From an uncultured Albidovulum sp. (GTDB lineage: Bacteria; Pseudomonadota; Alphaproteobacteria; Rhodobacterales; Rhodobacteraceae): 64,000 nt of DNA. Below, piece after piece: positions 53,951-63,856 of this stretch. The position numbers and the translations under genes were made by a program. The notes under the pieces are model-generated. The model searched no databases and had not been told where the DNA came from. It saw only the letters and a list, made by a program, of their open reading frames with translations. Position 1 is the first letter of the stretch. Each line of letters opens with the position of its first letter. The stretch covers positions 62,001 to 126,000 of the forward strand of contig CAJYAD010000004.1 in the NCBI GenBank assembly GCA_913064775.1. The letters are read 5' to 3'.

Positions 53951-53978
53951 CGAAAAGGGCCGCCCGAAGGCGGCCCTT
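53951..53978 (-). terminator. Intrinsic terminator of tig
   Basis: Stem GGGCCGCC/GGCGGCCC with a 4-nt loop, followed on the minus strand by TTTTCGTTG; 25 nt after the tig stop. Confidence 0.88.
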
Positions 53979-54000
53979 CCCAACAAATCTAGGACAGAGT

Positions 54001-55335
54001 TCAGGCTTCGTCGAGCGCCTCGACTGCCTTCTGAAGATCGTCCTTGGTGGCCTCTTTCTCGTCCACCTTGGCGTGGCTGACGATGTGATCGACGACCTTG
54101 TCCTCGAACAGCGGCGCGCGGATCTGCTGCTGGATCTCCTGGTTTTGCTGGACGAAGTCGAAGAACGCCCGCTCTTGCCCCGGATATTGCCGCGCCTGGC
54201 TCAGGATCGCCTGAGTCATCTCGCTGTCGGTGACCTCGATCTCATTCTTGCGGCCCATCTCGGCCAGCAGCAGGCCCAGCCGCACCCGGCGGGTGGCCAG
54301 CGTGGTGTGCTCGTCGGTCACCTCGACCTCGGCGTGGTCATGGCCCTGATGCTCGGGGTTTTCCTCGTGCCACAGCTGATGCGCGATCTGCTTGGCCTCG
54401 GCCTCGACCAGGCTGGGCGGCAGCTCGAAGCTGACCAGCGCGTCCAATTGGTCGAGCAGCGCGCGCTTCATCACCGCGCGGGTCGCGTCCTTGTATTCCT
54501 CTTCCAGACGCTCGCCGATCTGGGTCTTCAGCGCGGCCAGATCCTCGGCGCCGTATTTCTTCGCCAGCTCGTCGTTCACTTCGGCGGGCTTGGGCTCTTT
54601 CACGGACTTGATCGTGCATGCGAAGACCGCATCCTTGCCGGCCAGGTTCGCCGCGCCGTATTCCGACGGGAAGCTCACCTTCACCTCGACCTCGTCACCG
54701 GCCTTGGCACCGACCAGTTGCTCCTCAAAGCCGGGGATGAAGCTGCCCGAGCCCAGCACCAGCGGGTAATCCTCGGCGGCACCGCCATCAAAGGCCTCGC
54801 CATCCACCTTGCCCAGGAAGTCGATCACCACCTGATCGCCGTCCTTCGCCTTCGAGCCCTTCTTGCGGTCCTCGAAATTCTCGGCCGAGGCGGCAAGGTT
54901 GGTCAGCGCCTCGTCGACCGAGGCCTCGTCGGCCTTCACCACCAGCCGCTCCAGCTTGAGCACGCCGAGGTCCACATCGGGAAGCTCGGGCAGCGCCTCA
55001 TAGGACATGTCGACGACCACGTCGTCGCCTTCCTTCCAGCTTTCGCCGTTCTGCATCTTCACGTCGGGCTGCAGCGCCGGACGGTCGCCCGAGGCTTCGA
55101 AATGCTCGCGCATGGCGCCGTCGATGCTGTCCTGGATCGCGTCGCCGATCAGGCGCTGGCCGAATTGCTTGCGCATCATCGCCATCGGCACCTTGCCCTT
55201 GCGGAAACCCTTCATCTCCACTTCGGGCTGCGCCTCGATCAGCTTTTCCTGTACCTTGGCGTCCAGCTCGGCCGCAGTCACCGTGATGGTGTAGCCGCGC
55301 TTCAGACCGTCCTTGAGGGTCTCGGTGACCTGCAT
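54001..55335 (-). CDS. tig: Trigger factor (ribosome-associated chaperone, PPIase)
   Basis: 444 residues. Ribosome-binding N-domain with the signature [18 protein letters not shown] (about 43-60), FKBP-type PPIase domain ([36 protein letters not shown]), helical C-domain. AAGGAC site. Starts 22 nt after the tRNA-Leu gene on the same strand and may be processed from a shared transcript. Confidence 0.97.
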   Translation of the reverse strand: MQVTETLKDGLKRGYTITVTAAELDAKVQEKLIEAQPEVEMKGFRKGKVPMAMMRKQFGQRLIGDAIQDSIDGAMREHFEASGDRPALQPDVKMQNGESWKEGDDVVVDMSYEALPELPDVDLGVLKLERLVVKADEASVDEALTNLAASAENFEDRKKGSKAKDGDQVVIDFLGKVDGEAFDGGAAEDYPLVLGSGSFIPGFEEQLVGAKAGDEVEVKVSFPSEYGAANLAGKDAVFACTIKSVKEPKPAEVNDELAKKYGAEDLAALKTQIGERLEEEYKDATRAVMKRALLDQLDALVSFELPPSLVEAEAKQIAHQLWHEENPEHQGHDHAEVEVTDEHTTLATRRVRLGLLLAEMGRKNEIEVTDSEMTQAILSQARQYPGQERAFFDFVQQNQEIQQQIRAPLFEDKVVDHIVSHAKVDEKEATKDDLQKAVEALDEA

Positions 55336-55357
55336 GTCTTCGTCCTTCTTTCACCTT

Positions 55358-55442
55358 TGGTGCGGGTGGAGGGACTTGAACCCCCACGCCTTGCGGCGCC
55401 AGAACCTAAATCTGGTGCGTCTGCCAATTTCGCCACACCCGC
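55358..55442 (-). tRNA. tRNA-Leu (anticodon UAG), CCA encoded
   Basis: 85 nt on the minus strand. Acceptor GCGGGTG/CACCCGC plus ACCA, D-arm GTGGCGAAATTGGCAGAC, anticodon stem CCAGA/TCTGG with loop TTTAGGT (anticodon TAG), a long variable arm, and T-arm GGGGGTTCAAGTCCCTC. Class II tRNA structure; reads CUA and, through wobble, other CUN codons. Confidence 0.96.
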
Positions 55443-55630
55443 ATGTGCCAAGAGCGCCCCGACCATCTCCTCCAGCCGAACCGCCCCGAAATCGGCGCCG
55501 TTCTAGCAAAGGCGCGCAGGGGATGCGAGAGGAAAAACAGCCCCACAAAAAGCCTGCGGGTAACCCATTCTTGACACATTCTCGGCCAAAACTGGTTTCA
55601 CGACCCACCACAGCCGCCGCAGGAGGCCCA

Positions 55631-56161
55631 ATGTCGACGCATCCGCAGCACTTGCCGCAGCCTCAGGGCGCCCCCGCCGCAGTTGATGAGGCCGCCCGCG
55701 ATGGCGCCGTGCGGCAGGGTGGTGGCATTGCCGCAGGCAGCATCGTGCTGACCGCGGATGGTGCGCTGCCGGTGGAACATCTGACCCCGGGCGACCGGAT
55801 CATCACCCGCGACGGGCTGCGCCGGCTACGCGGGGTCACGGCACGCTGCCTGCGCCGCGTCCAGGCCGTGCGGATCGGCGCCAGCACGCTTGACCGCGAT
55901 CGGCCGGAAACGGATCTTCTCGTCGCCCCCGATCAGAAGGTCCTGGTGCGCGACTGGCGCGCCAAGGCGTTGTTCGGCGCGCCCCAGGCGATGGTCGAGG
56001 CCCGGCGCCTGATCGACGGCGAATTCATCCGCAGTGAGCCCGTGGAAACCCTGCGCCTCTTTGATCTCGATCTTGGCGGCCCGGCGGTGATCTATGCCAA
56101 TGGCCTGGAACTCGGGCTCGATCCCGTGCCCGCCGCTGCTGCCGTCACCGCCGAGGCCTGA
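55631..56161 (+). CDS. Hint-domain protein lacking the N-terminal nucleophile
   Basis: 176 residues, with AGGAGG before the ATG. Hint-like core: GSIVLTADGALPVEHLTPGD, RIITRDGLRRLRG, VLVRDWRAKALFGAPQAM and ARRLIDGEFIRSE. In active Hint proteins the first residue is Cys/Ser ahead of this strand; here AAGS is seen, without Cys. Such Hint proteins are common in Rhodobacterales and of unknown function. Confidence 0.82.
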   Translation: MSTHPQHLPQPQGAPAAVDEAARDGAVRQGGGIAAGSIVLTADGALPVEHLTPGDRIITRDGLRRLRGVTARCLRRVQAVRIGASTLDRDRPETDLLVAPDQKVLVRDWRAKALFGAPQAMVEARRLIDGEFIRSEPVETLRLFDLDLGGPAVIYANGLELGLDPVPAAAAVTAEA

Positions 56162-56190
56162 CGGCGCCGCGCTTCCCCCGATTGCAGATT

Positions 56191-56255
56191 GCGGCGGCGG
56201 GGGTTTCACACCCCCGGACCCCCGTGGAGTATTTCCGCCAAGATGAAGGGCAAGG
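56191..56255. repeat. Interspersed C-rich palindromic repeat
   Basis: GGCGGGGGTTTCACACCCCC then GGACCCCCGTGGAGTATTTC and CCAAGATGAAGG: the best single-unit copy of the family. Lies between the Hint gene and the NAD(P)HX repair gene end. Confidence 0.85.
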
Positions 56256-56354
56256 GCCGCCGATAGGTGCGCGCCCGCGCAGCACGACGTATGAGCTGCG
56301 CGTGGGCCGCGCAACCATATGACGTGCGCGCATGCCGCGCGACGCATGGGGCCG

Positions 56355-58019
56355 TCACAGCCCCTGCGCGCGCAGGATTTCAGGCAGGATTTCGGGCAGG
56401 TCCTCGGCGATCAGGCCGGCGCCAAAGCGGCGGGCGGCCTCGACATGCAGCCAGGCCGCGGTTTCGGCCGCCTGCATGGGATCGAACCCGCGCGCCAGCA
56501 GCCCGGTGATCAATCCCGCCAGCACATCGCCCGACCCTGCCGTCGCCAGCCAGGGCGCTGCGCGCTCATAAAGCGCGGCATGCAGGCTGCAGTGGCCATC
56601 GGGCGCGGCGATCACCGTGTCGGGGCCTTTCAGCAGCAGCACGCAGCCCGCCCGCGCCGCCGCCGCCCGTGCGGCATCGACCCGCGAAAAGGCCGGGCCC
56701 TCGGTCGCCGGGGCCTTGAGCCGGGCGGCGAGATCGGGGAACAGCCGCGCGAATTCGCCGCCATGCGGGGTCAGAACCACGCGCTGGCCCCGGGTCGCCT
56801 CGAACAGGGCCTCGGGTGTCTCGTCGAAGGCGGTAAGCGCATCTGCATCCAGCACCAGCGCCCGCCCGCCCGACAGCGCGCCCAGCGCCAGCAGCGCCAG
56901 ATGCCGGGTCGCGGTATCAACCCCCAGCCCCGGCCCGAGGCAGAGCGCGTTGATGCGCCGATCCTCGATCGCGCGGGCCAGATCGCCCACGCCGTCGATC
57001 GCGCATAGCATCACCGCGTTCAGCTGCGCCGCGTTCTCGGCCTGCGCGGGTGAGGGGCAGCCCAGCGTCACCAGACCGGCGCCGACGCGCAGCGCGGCCC
57101 GCGCCGCCAGCCGCCCGGCACCGCCCCGCCCCGCCCCGCCGGCAAGCACCAGCGCATGGCCGTGGGTGTATTTATGCAACCGCCACGAAGGTTTGGCCAA
57201 CAGCCCCGGAAAGATCGGATCGCAGCCGACCGTGGCGCGCGCCGCCGCCGGCAGCATCGCCCGCGCCTCGGGCGGCAGGCGCTGGTGGTCGGCCCGCGGC
57301 AGGCCGATATCGGCCACCACCAACTGCCCGCAGCGCAGCGGCCCGCCAGCCAGGCCTGGCGCCGGATGGGTCAGCAGATGGCCAAGCTTGGCGGCGTGAA
57401 ACGTCACCGTCAGCGCCGCCATCATCGCGCTTCCCCCCAGCACCGCGCCGCTATCGCTGCACAGCCCCGAGGGCAGATCCACCGACACCGTCAGCGGCCC
57501 GCTGCCCTGACGCCAGCGCGCCGAAAATTTCAAGAACAGCGCAAGCTCGAACTTCGCCATGTCGATCGGACGCGTCAGCCCGATGCCGAACAGCGCGTCG
57601 ATGAACAGATCCGCCCCGAAGGCCGCCAGCTCACCCACATCGGCCACCGCCTCTGCCGGGGTGACGGGGCCGATCTCGCACCAGCGGTCGTACATGGCGC
57701 GCGCGGGGTCGGGCAGCCGCTCGGGCGCGCCGTACAGATAGACCGCCACCTCCCAGCCGCGCACATGCAAGAGCCGCGCCACCGCGAAACCGTCGCCGCC
57801 GTTGTTGCCCGGCCCGCACAGCACGATCGCCCGCCGGGCCCGCGCGCCCTCTTCGGGCTGCTCCAGCGCTGGCCAGGTGGCCAGAATCGCCGCGACCACG
57901 CCTTGCCCCGCGCGCTCCATCAAAGCCGGTGCCGAAGCCCTCCCCGAGGCGAGCGCGGCCTGCTCTACCGCCCGCATTTGCGCCGCCGTCAGCACCTCGG
58001 TTCCGTTCCGCTCAACCAT
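56355..58019 (-). CDS. nnr: Bifunctional NAD(P)HX epimerase/dehydratase
   Basis: 554 residues from MVERNGTEVLTAAQMR, GAGGGG upstream. N-terminal YjeF_N epimerase domain (about 1-220: GPGNNGGDGFAVARLL, DALFGIGL, SVDLPSGL) and C-terminal dehydratase domain (about 240-550: VLAGGAGRGGAGRLAARAAL, LVLDADALTAF, VLTPHGGEFARLF, LATAGSGDVLAGLITGLLA). Repairs hydrated NAD(P)H. Confidence 0.95.
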   Translation of the reverse strand: MVERNGTEVLTAAQMRAVEQAALASGRASAPALMERAGQGVVAAILATWPALEQPEEGARARRAIVLCGPGNNGGDGFAVARLLHVRGWEVAVYLYGAPERLPDPARAMYDRWCEIGPVTPAEAVADVGELAAFGADLFIDALFGIGLTRPIDMAKFELALFLKFSARWRQGSGPLTVSVDLPSGLCSDSGAVLGGSAMMAALTVTFHAAKLGHLLTHPAPGLAGGPLRCGQLVVADIGLPRADHQRLPPEARAMLPAAARATVGCDPIFPGLLAKPSWRLHKYTHGHALVLAGGAGRGGAGRLAARAALRVGAGLVTLGCPSPAQAENAAQLNAVMLCAIDGVGDLARAIEDRRINALCLGPGLGVDTATRHLALLALGALSGGRALVLDADALTAFDETPEALFEATRGQRVVLTPHGGEFARLFPDLAARLKAPATEGPAFSRVDAARAAAARAGCVLLLKGPDTVIAAPDGHCSLHAALYERAAPWLATAGSGDVLAGLITGLLARGFDPMQAAETAAWLHVEAARRFGAGLIAEDLPEILPEILRAQGL

Positions 58020-58153
58020 GCCACCCCTCACTTTTCGTCAAACGCATCATTTTACGCCAAGTTGCACACTATTTAATCATGACCAGCAGAATTCGGCCCA
58101 TGGCATGGGGCCTCGCCTGCGGCTCGATTGTCCCTGGGGAACGAAGATGATGA

Positions 58154-58534
<381 letters not shown>

Positions 58535-58634
58535 ACAACGCGCCGCAACCGGCGCGCGCGGGCCGCGGGCCCACAGGAACATCCGGGCGGCACGCTGCCC
58601 GCAGGACATGCTCAACAGAAGGGATCATGGTCAC

Positions 58635-60041
58635 ATGAGCAAGGATAAGGTTCTCAAGACCCTCAAGGACGAGGAAGTCGAATATGTCGACATCCGCTTC
58701 ACCGACCCGCGCGGCAAGCTGCAGCACGTCACGGTGATGGCCGACCAGGTCGACGAGGATTTCCTCGACGAGGGCTTCATGTTCGACGGCTCGTCGATTG
58801 CCGGCTGGAAATCGATCGACCAGTCCGACATGAAACTGATGCCCGATTGCGACAGCGCCTATCTCGACCCGTTCTATGCCGAGAAGACGCTGTGCCTGCA
58901 TTGCAACGTGGTCGAGCCCGACACCGGCGAGGCCTATGATCGCGACCCGCGCTCGACCGCGGTGAAGGCCGAGGCCTATCTGAAGGCCACCGGCATCGGC
59001 GACACCGCCTATTTCGGCCCCGAGGCCGAATTCTTCATCTTCGACGATGTCCGCTTCTCGGTCACGATGAACAAGGTCTCGTATGAGGTCGACGCGATCG
59101 ACGGCGCCTGGAACACCGATACCGAATATGAATCGGGCAACTCGGGCCACCGCCCGGGCGTCAAGGGCGGTTACTTCCCGGTGAACCCGATCGACGACGC
59201 GCAGGATCTGCGCTCGGAGATGCTGAGCACCATGAAGCGCATGGGCATGAAGGTCGACAAGCACCACCATGAGGTCGCCTCGTGCCAGCATGAGCTGGGA
59301 ATGATCTTCGGCGGGCTGACCGAGCAGGCCGACAACATCCAGAAGTACAAATATGTGATCCACAACGTGGCCCATGCCTATGGCAAGTCGGCCACCTTCA
59401 TGCCGAAGCCGCTGAAGGGCGACAACGGCACCGGGATGCATGTGAACATGTCGATCTGGAAGGACGGCAAGCCGCTGTTTGCCGGCGACAAATACGCCGA
59501 CCTCAGCCAGGAGGCGCTGTATTTCATCGGCGGCATCCTCAAGCACGCCAAGGCGCTAAACGCCTTCACCAACCCGGGCACCAACAGCTACAAGCGCCTG
59601 ATCCCGGGCTTCGAGGCGCCGGTTCTGCGCGCCTATTCGGCCCGCAACCGGTCGGGCTGCGTGCGGATCCCGTGGGCGGAATCGCCGAAGGCCAAGCGCA
59701 TCGAGGCCCGCTTCCCGGATCCCTCGGCGAACCCCTATCTGGCTTTCGCGGCGCTTCTGATGGCCGGCCTTGACGGCATCAAGAACAAGATCGATCCGGG
59801 CCCCTCGTCGGACAAGGACCTTTACGACCTGCCCCCCGAGGAGCTGGCGTCGATCCCGACCGTCTGCGGCAGCCTGCGCGAGGCGCTGGAAGAGCTGGAC
59901 AAGGACCACGACTTCCTGATTGCCGGCGATGTGTTCACCAAGGACCAGATCGAGGGCTACACGGCGCTCAAGTGGGAAGAGGTCTACGCCTACGAGCACA
60001 CCCCGCACCCGATCGAATATCAGCTCTACTACAGCTGCTGA
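58635..60041 (+). CDS. glnA: Glutamine synthetase type I
   Basis: 468 residues from [18 protein letters not shown]. Typical motifs [48 protein letters not shown] and the adenylylation Tyr in [13 protein letters not shown] (about 398). It makes glutamine from glutamate and ammonium, controlled by PII through adenylylation. About 100 nt after glnB. Confidence 0.97.
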   Translation: MSKDKVLKTLKDEEVEYVDIRFTDPRGKLQHVTVMADQVDEDFLDEGFMFDGSSIAGWKSIDQSDMKLMPDCDSAYLDPFYAEKTLCLHCNVVEPDTGEAYDRDPRSTAVKAEAYLKATGIGDTAYFGPEAEFFIFDDVRFSVTMNKVSYEVDAIDGAWNTDTEYESGNSGHRPGVKGGYFPVNPIDDAQDLRSEMLSTMKRMGMKVDKHHHEVASCQHELGMIFGGLTEQADNIQKYKYVIHNVAHAYGKSATFMPKPLKGDNGTGMHVNMSIWKDGKPLFAGDKYADLSQEALYFIGGILKHAKALNAFTNPGTNSYKRLIPGFEAPVLRAYSARNRSGCVRIPWAESPKAKRIEARFPDPSANPYLAFAALLMAGLDGIKNKIDPGPSSDKDLYDLPPEELASIPTVCGSLREALEELDKDHDFLIAGDVFTKDQIEGYTALKWEEVYAYEHTPHPIEYQLYYSC

Positions 60042-60097
60042 TCGCGCGGGCCGGTCCCCTCGGCAATGGGGCGATCGGAACTGCAGCTCGACCTTCG

Positions 60098-60130
60098 GCA
60101 AGGGCGCCATCCTGGCGCCCTTGCTTTTTT
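60098..60130 (+). terminator. Intrinsic terminator of glnBA
   Basis: 12-bp perfect stem GCAAGGGCGCCA/TGGCGCCCTTGC with a 3-nt loop, followed by TTTTTT; 57 nt after glnA. Confidence 0.93.
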
Positions 60131-60179
60131 ATGGCGGAAGAATCGGGAAACAGTCTTTCCCCCGCCCGGCACCACAGAA

Positions 60180-60205
60180 GCTGCGATTTGTGCGACAATC
60201 GCAGC
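60180..60205. promoter_or_regulatory. 9-bp inverted repeat upstream of an unknown gene
   Basis: GCTGCGATT-N8-AATCGCAGC is a perfect inverted repeat in the 215-nt region between the glnA terminator and the next start. It could be an operator. The rest of 60131-60345 has no gene; a TTAACCAT motif is at about 60262. Confidence 0.45.
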
Positions 60206-60345
60206 ACTTACCCCGGGATCGTCAGGGATTGCTGCCCCAACGGAAACGACCTCGGGCGGTTAACCATGAAATCTCCACATTTCGCGCCCAAATGAGGCAC
60301 ATTCCCACGCCATCCTGAGCCCAAGAACGATTCAGGGATCCCGTC

Positions 60346-61416
60346 ATGTACGACGCGATAAATTTGCAAGCCACGAGCACAAGCGTCTCGCTTTTGTACA
60401 ATGAGCGTCCGGTGCTGAACTTCGCCGCCTACGTCACGCGGCTGGAAAAGGCGCTACGCGGAACCTTCGAAGACACGATGCAGCTAAGCTGGGATCATGA
60501 CGATATCGTCGTCATCGATATCGATGGCTCGCGCGTCGTGCTGGGCTATTGGGAGGCCGCGGAAGCGGGCGACCCCCAGCGCGAAGGTTGCGCGGCGGCA
60601 GTGGTCCTGTCGGTCGGCCCCGGCCCGGACTGGCGCGCCGAGACCCGGCTGTCGCGGTTCCGCAAGGCGCTCTGCCAATCGGTGGCCGCCGGGATCATCG
60701 AACGCCACCCCGCCGATCTGGTGCGGTGGAACGATCTGCAGGGCGTCTTCACGCTTGAGGATTTCGACCTGATGATCGATCAGGCGGTCGATAGCTGGCA
60801 TGGGCAGGACGCCGAGGCGATCATCCCCGGTGGAATGGATGACAGTCTCCAGGTCGAGGCAGAGGCCGATTCCGAGGCCAAGACCGCCGACACCTCCGAT
60901 GCGGGTGCCGAAGGCCCGCGGCGCGGCTCGGGCCGGTTCGGGGCGGTTCCGGTGCGGCGGCTGATGGAGCGGCTGGAAACCGAAATTCCCGACAACGCAC
61001 CGATGCGCTTGCCCGATATGCCCCTGCCGCTGGCCGAATCCGCCGATCAGGCCGACGGTGCCGAAGGCCCTTCCGAGCTGGAGCTTGCCGCGCGCGCCGA
61101 TTTCGCCAAGCTGGTGGCCAACGACACGCCCGACCTGCCCGCACCGGATCTTCCGCAGCTCGACCGGATCCGCGATGCGCTCTATCCGGTCGACGAGCAC
61201 GCGGGCCGGCCCGAGCTGGTTCAGCGGCTGGCGATCTACACCGCCAACACCACGCTGATGCTGGTCGCGCTGCCGGTGGGCGCCGCGCTGATGACCTACA
61301 ACGTGCTGGGTGGCGAGGATGCGAAGCTGACGGCGCGCACCATGGCGCTGACCGGCGCCGCGATCGGCTTGATGCATTCCGGCTTTGGCCTGATGGTCAT
61401 GCATATGGTCAGCTGA
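60346..61416 (+). CDS. Uncharacterised protein with two C-terminal membrane spans
   Basis: 356 residues, no recognised family. N-terminal half is a mixed alpha/beta domain (LNFAAYVTRLEKALRGTFED, DIVVIDIDGSRVVLGYWEAA, ADLVRWNDLQGVFTLEDFD). A disordered acidic linker follows (about 165-215, EAEADSEAKTADTSDAGAEG). The C-terminus has two hydrophobic segments (TTLMLVALPVGAALMTYNVL; LTGAAIGLMHSGFGLMVMHM). It may be tethered to the inner membrane with a cytoplasmic N-domain. Weak ribosome site (AGGGA). Confidence 0.75.
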   Translation: MYDAINLQATSTSVSLLYNERPVLNFAAYVTRLEKALRGTFEDTMQLSWDHDDIVVIDIDGSRVVLGYWEAAEAGDPQREGCAAAVVLSVGPGPDWRAETRLSRFRKALCQSVAAGIIERHPADLVRWNDLQGVFTLEDFDLMIDQAVDSWHGQDAEAIIPGGMDDSLQVEAEADSEAKTADTSDAGAEGPRRGSGRFGAVPVRRLMERLETEIPDNAPMRLPDMPLPLAESADQADGAEGPSELELAARADFAKLVANDTPDLPAPDLPQLDRIRDALYPVDEHAGRPELVQRLAIYTANTTLMLVALPVGAALMTYNVLGGEDAKLTARTMALTGAAIGLMHSGFGLMVMHMVS

Positions 61417-61455
61417 CGACCGCCGCCGCCGGGGGCCGCCCACGGCGCATCTTCC

Positions 61456-62271
61456 CTATCCCGCGCGTCCGATCGGATGCTCTGCCAAGGCTTGCGCCTG
61501 TTCGGGCGTCAGGTCCGTGGTGCGCAGCAGATAGGTGTGGATCGAAAACACCACCGCCCCGGTTTTAGGCAGCCGCAGCAGGCATTGCCGCTCTGAGCGC
61601 AGATAGGGGGCCTCTCCCACCGGCCTTTCGCGTGGCGCGGCCTCGCTGCGGGGGTGATGCAGCGCAGCATCCGCGTAAAGCAGCGCATTCTGCCGCCACA
61701 GCCCCTGCCCCGGACGGATCGCATCGAACAGCCGCTGCACCCGCCGCGCCAGATCCGCGTCATAGGGCGCGACCGGAACGTGAATCGCGGTCAAGGGCCG
61801 GCCGATCTTTTCCGCCAGCGTCCAGCTGGCCGGAAAGCACAGGATCGCCCCGGTCAGCAGATGTTCCCCGCCCGTCCCGTCAGCGCCGCGCGGATCGCCG
61901 CGCTGCATCAGGCAGAAATCCTCCTGACAAAGCCGGCCCAGCGTCAACAGCGGCGCGCCGCGGTCCAGATCCACGCGAACCCCGTCGGGGCGGGTCACGG
62001 CCTCTGGCCCGACGTGGTAGCCCGGCGCCTTGGCCAGTAGCGCCAGCACATGATCCAGCAATTCCTCGGCGGCGGGGCGGGCCGCGGGGGTCAGGGCATG
62101 GACGGCGTCGGGGTGATCGGCGATCAGCCGGTCGCGTTCGGCCATCTGGCCGGCGAAGGCCTCGTCGATCCGCAGCCAGTCATCCTGGGGCAGCGGCAGG
62201 ATGCCCGGCAGGCGGCGGCTGCGCGGATAGGCCCAGGGGGCGAAGGGAAGGCTGTGGTGCAGGATCTCCAT
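61456..62271 (-). CDS. DUF3445 heme-dependent oxidative N-demethylase-like protein
   Basis: 271 residues: WLRIDEAFAGQMAERDRLIA, LTLGRLCQEDFCLMQRG, LTGAILCFPASWTLAEKIGR, IHVPVAPYDADLARRVQRLF, FSIHTYLLR. These are the DUF3445 blocks; family members bind heme b and some oxidise N-methyl amines such as dimethylamine. The family link is from memory. With sarcosine oxidase elsewhere in the window, methylated-amine metabolism is plausible. Divergent from the next gene. Confidence 0.82.
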   Translation of the reverse strand: MEILHHSLPFAPWAYPRSRRLPGILPLPQDDWLRIDEAFAGQMAERDRLIADHPDAVHALTPAARPAAEELLDHVLALLAKAPGYHVGPEAVTRPDGVRVDLDRGAPLLTLGRLCQEDFCLMQRGDPRGADGTGGEHLLTGAILCFPASWTLAEKIGRPLTAIHVPVAPYDADLARRVQRLFDAIRPGQGLWRQNALLYADAALHHPRSEAAPRERPVGEAPYLRSERQCLLRLPKTGAVVFSIHTYLLRTTDLTPEQAQALAEHPIGRAG

Positions 62272-62457
62272 GGCCTATTCTTAGCCATTCGAGCGGCCCC
62301 TGCGAAAGCCCGAATTGCCCGTCTGCTCAGGGAACCAGAGCGGCAGGATGCGGACCCGAAAAAGCCTGACGCCCACTCACCTTAACGTCAGTATTGTATC
62401 AGGGGCTTGTCGCGCGGCGCCGCGCAAGCCACTTTCGGGATAGAGGGGACGAACAGA

Positions 62458-63708
62458 ATGCCGACCGAGAAGTTCAGCTTTTCGGGCCACGCGGGCGATC
62501 GCCTCGCCGCGCGGCTCGACATGCCAGAGGGGCCGCTGCTTGCGACCGCGCTGTTTGCGCATTGCTTCACCTGCGGCAAGGACATCGTGGCCGCCGGCCG
62601 CATCGCCCGGCGTCTGGCGCAGTTGGGCATCGCGGTGTTGCGCTTCGATTTCACCGGCCTCGGCCATTCGGAGGGCGAGTTCGAAAACACCACCTTCACC
62701 TCGAACGTCGCCGATCTGGAGGCCGCCGCCGCCGCGCTGGCCGAGCGCGGCATGCCGCCGTCGCTGCTGATCGGGCATTCGCTGGGCGGGGCGGCGATGC
62801 TGCGCGCGGCGCGCAAGATCGCCTCGTCGCGGGCGGTGGCGGTGCTGGGCGCGCCCTTCGACCCCGCGCATGTGACCCACAATTTCGACGACGCCCTCGA
62901 CCGCATCAACGCCGAGGGCTGGGCCGAGGTCGATCTGGGCGGTGCGCCGATGCGGATCGGCCGCGCCTTCATCGAGGATGTCAGCGCCCAGGCCCTGTCC
63001 GAGGACATCGCCCATCTGGGCCGCGCACTGCTGGTGATGCACGCGCCGCGCGACACGATTGTGGGGATCGACAACGCCACCAACATCTTCCGCGCCGCCC
63101 GGCATCCCAAAAGCTTCGTCACCCTTGATGATGCGGACCACCTGATCAGCGATCCGGGCGATGCCGAATACGCCGCCGGCGTCATCGCCGCCTGGGCCGC
63201 GCGCTATCTGGATCTGCGCCCCCCCGCGCCGCCGCCCGGCGCCCCCGAGGGCATCACCCGGGTGTCCGAGGCCGATCCGCGCGGCTTCTTGCAGGATGTG
63301 ATGGCCGGCCCCGTGCATCATCTGCTGGCCGATGAGCCCAAGGCCTATGGCGGCACCAATCGCGGCATGTCGCCCTATCAGTTCCTCGCCGCCGGGCTGG
63401 GCGCCTGCACCTCGATGACGATCCGCATGTATGCCCGCCGCAAGGGCTGGCCGCTGGGTCATGTCCGGGTGGATGTGACGCACGACAAGGTCCATGCCCA
63501 GGATTGCGCCCATTGCACCCCGGACGACAAGCTCGACCGCTTCACCCGGGTGATCACGCTGGAGGGCCCGCTTGGCCCCGATCAGCGCAAGCGGCTGATG
63601 GAAATCGCCGACCGCTGCCCGGTGCACCGCACCCTGCGCCACAGCGCCCGCATCGAAACCCGCCTGACCGGCGAGGCAGGCCAGCTGACCGCGCAGAAGC
63701 CCGAGTAA
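62458..63708 (+). CDS. Fused alpha/beta hydrolase - OsmC family protein
   Basis: 416 residues. N-terminal hydrolase (about 1-245): RFDFTGLGHSEGEF, nucleophile Ser in IGHSLGGAAML, late His in LDDADHLISDPG. C-terminal OsmC/Ohr domain (about 260-416) with the peroxidatic Cys region GACTSMTIRMYARRKGWPL and the second Cys in DRCPVHRTL. Fusions of this type occur in proteobacteria; the OsmC part reduces organic hydroperoxides. Substrate unknown. Start at 62458, AGAGGGGA upstream. An IR CTGACG-N14-CGTCAG (about 62368-62393) lies in the divergent promoter region. Confidence 0.92.
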   Translation: MPTEKFSFSGHAGDRLAARLDMPEGPLLATALFAHCFTCGKDIVAAGRIARRLAQLGIAVLRFDFTGLGHSEGEFENTTFTSNVADLEAAAAALAERGMPPSLLIGHSLGGAAMLRAARKIASSRAVAVLGAPFDPAHVTHNFDDALDRINAEGWAEVDLGGAPMRIGRAFIEDVSAQALSEDIAHLGRALLVMHAPRDTIVGIDNATNIFRAARHPKSFVTLDDADHLISDPGDAEYAAGVIAAWAARYLDLRPPAPPPGAPEGITRVSEADPRGFLQDVMAGPVHHLLADEPKAYGGTNRGMSPYQFLAAGLGACTSMTIRMYARRKGWPLGHVRVDVTHDKVHAQDCAHCTPDDKLDRFTRVITLEGPLGPDQRKRLMEIADRCPVHRTLRHSARIETRLTGEAGQLTAQKPE

Positions 63709-63856
63709 GGGGCCGGCGCCGCCCGCTCATACCGGGGGCCGCTTCGCCCCGCCCCGGCGCCCTGGCCCGGCGTTTGCCATCACCCCGGCGCTTGCCATCG
63801 GCCCGCCCGGCAGCTAGGGCTGCGGCCCAGCCTGCCCCCCCGTGCCCGAGGCCTTG

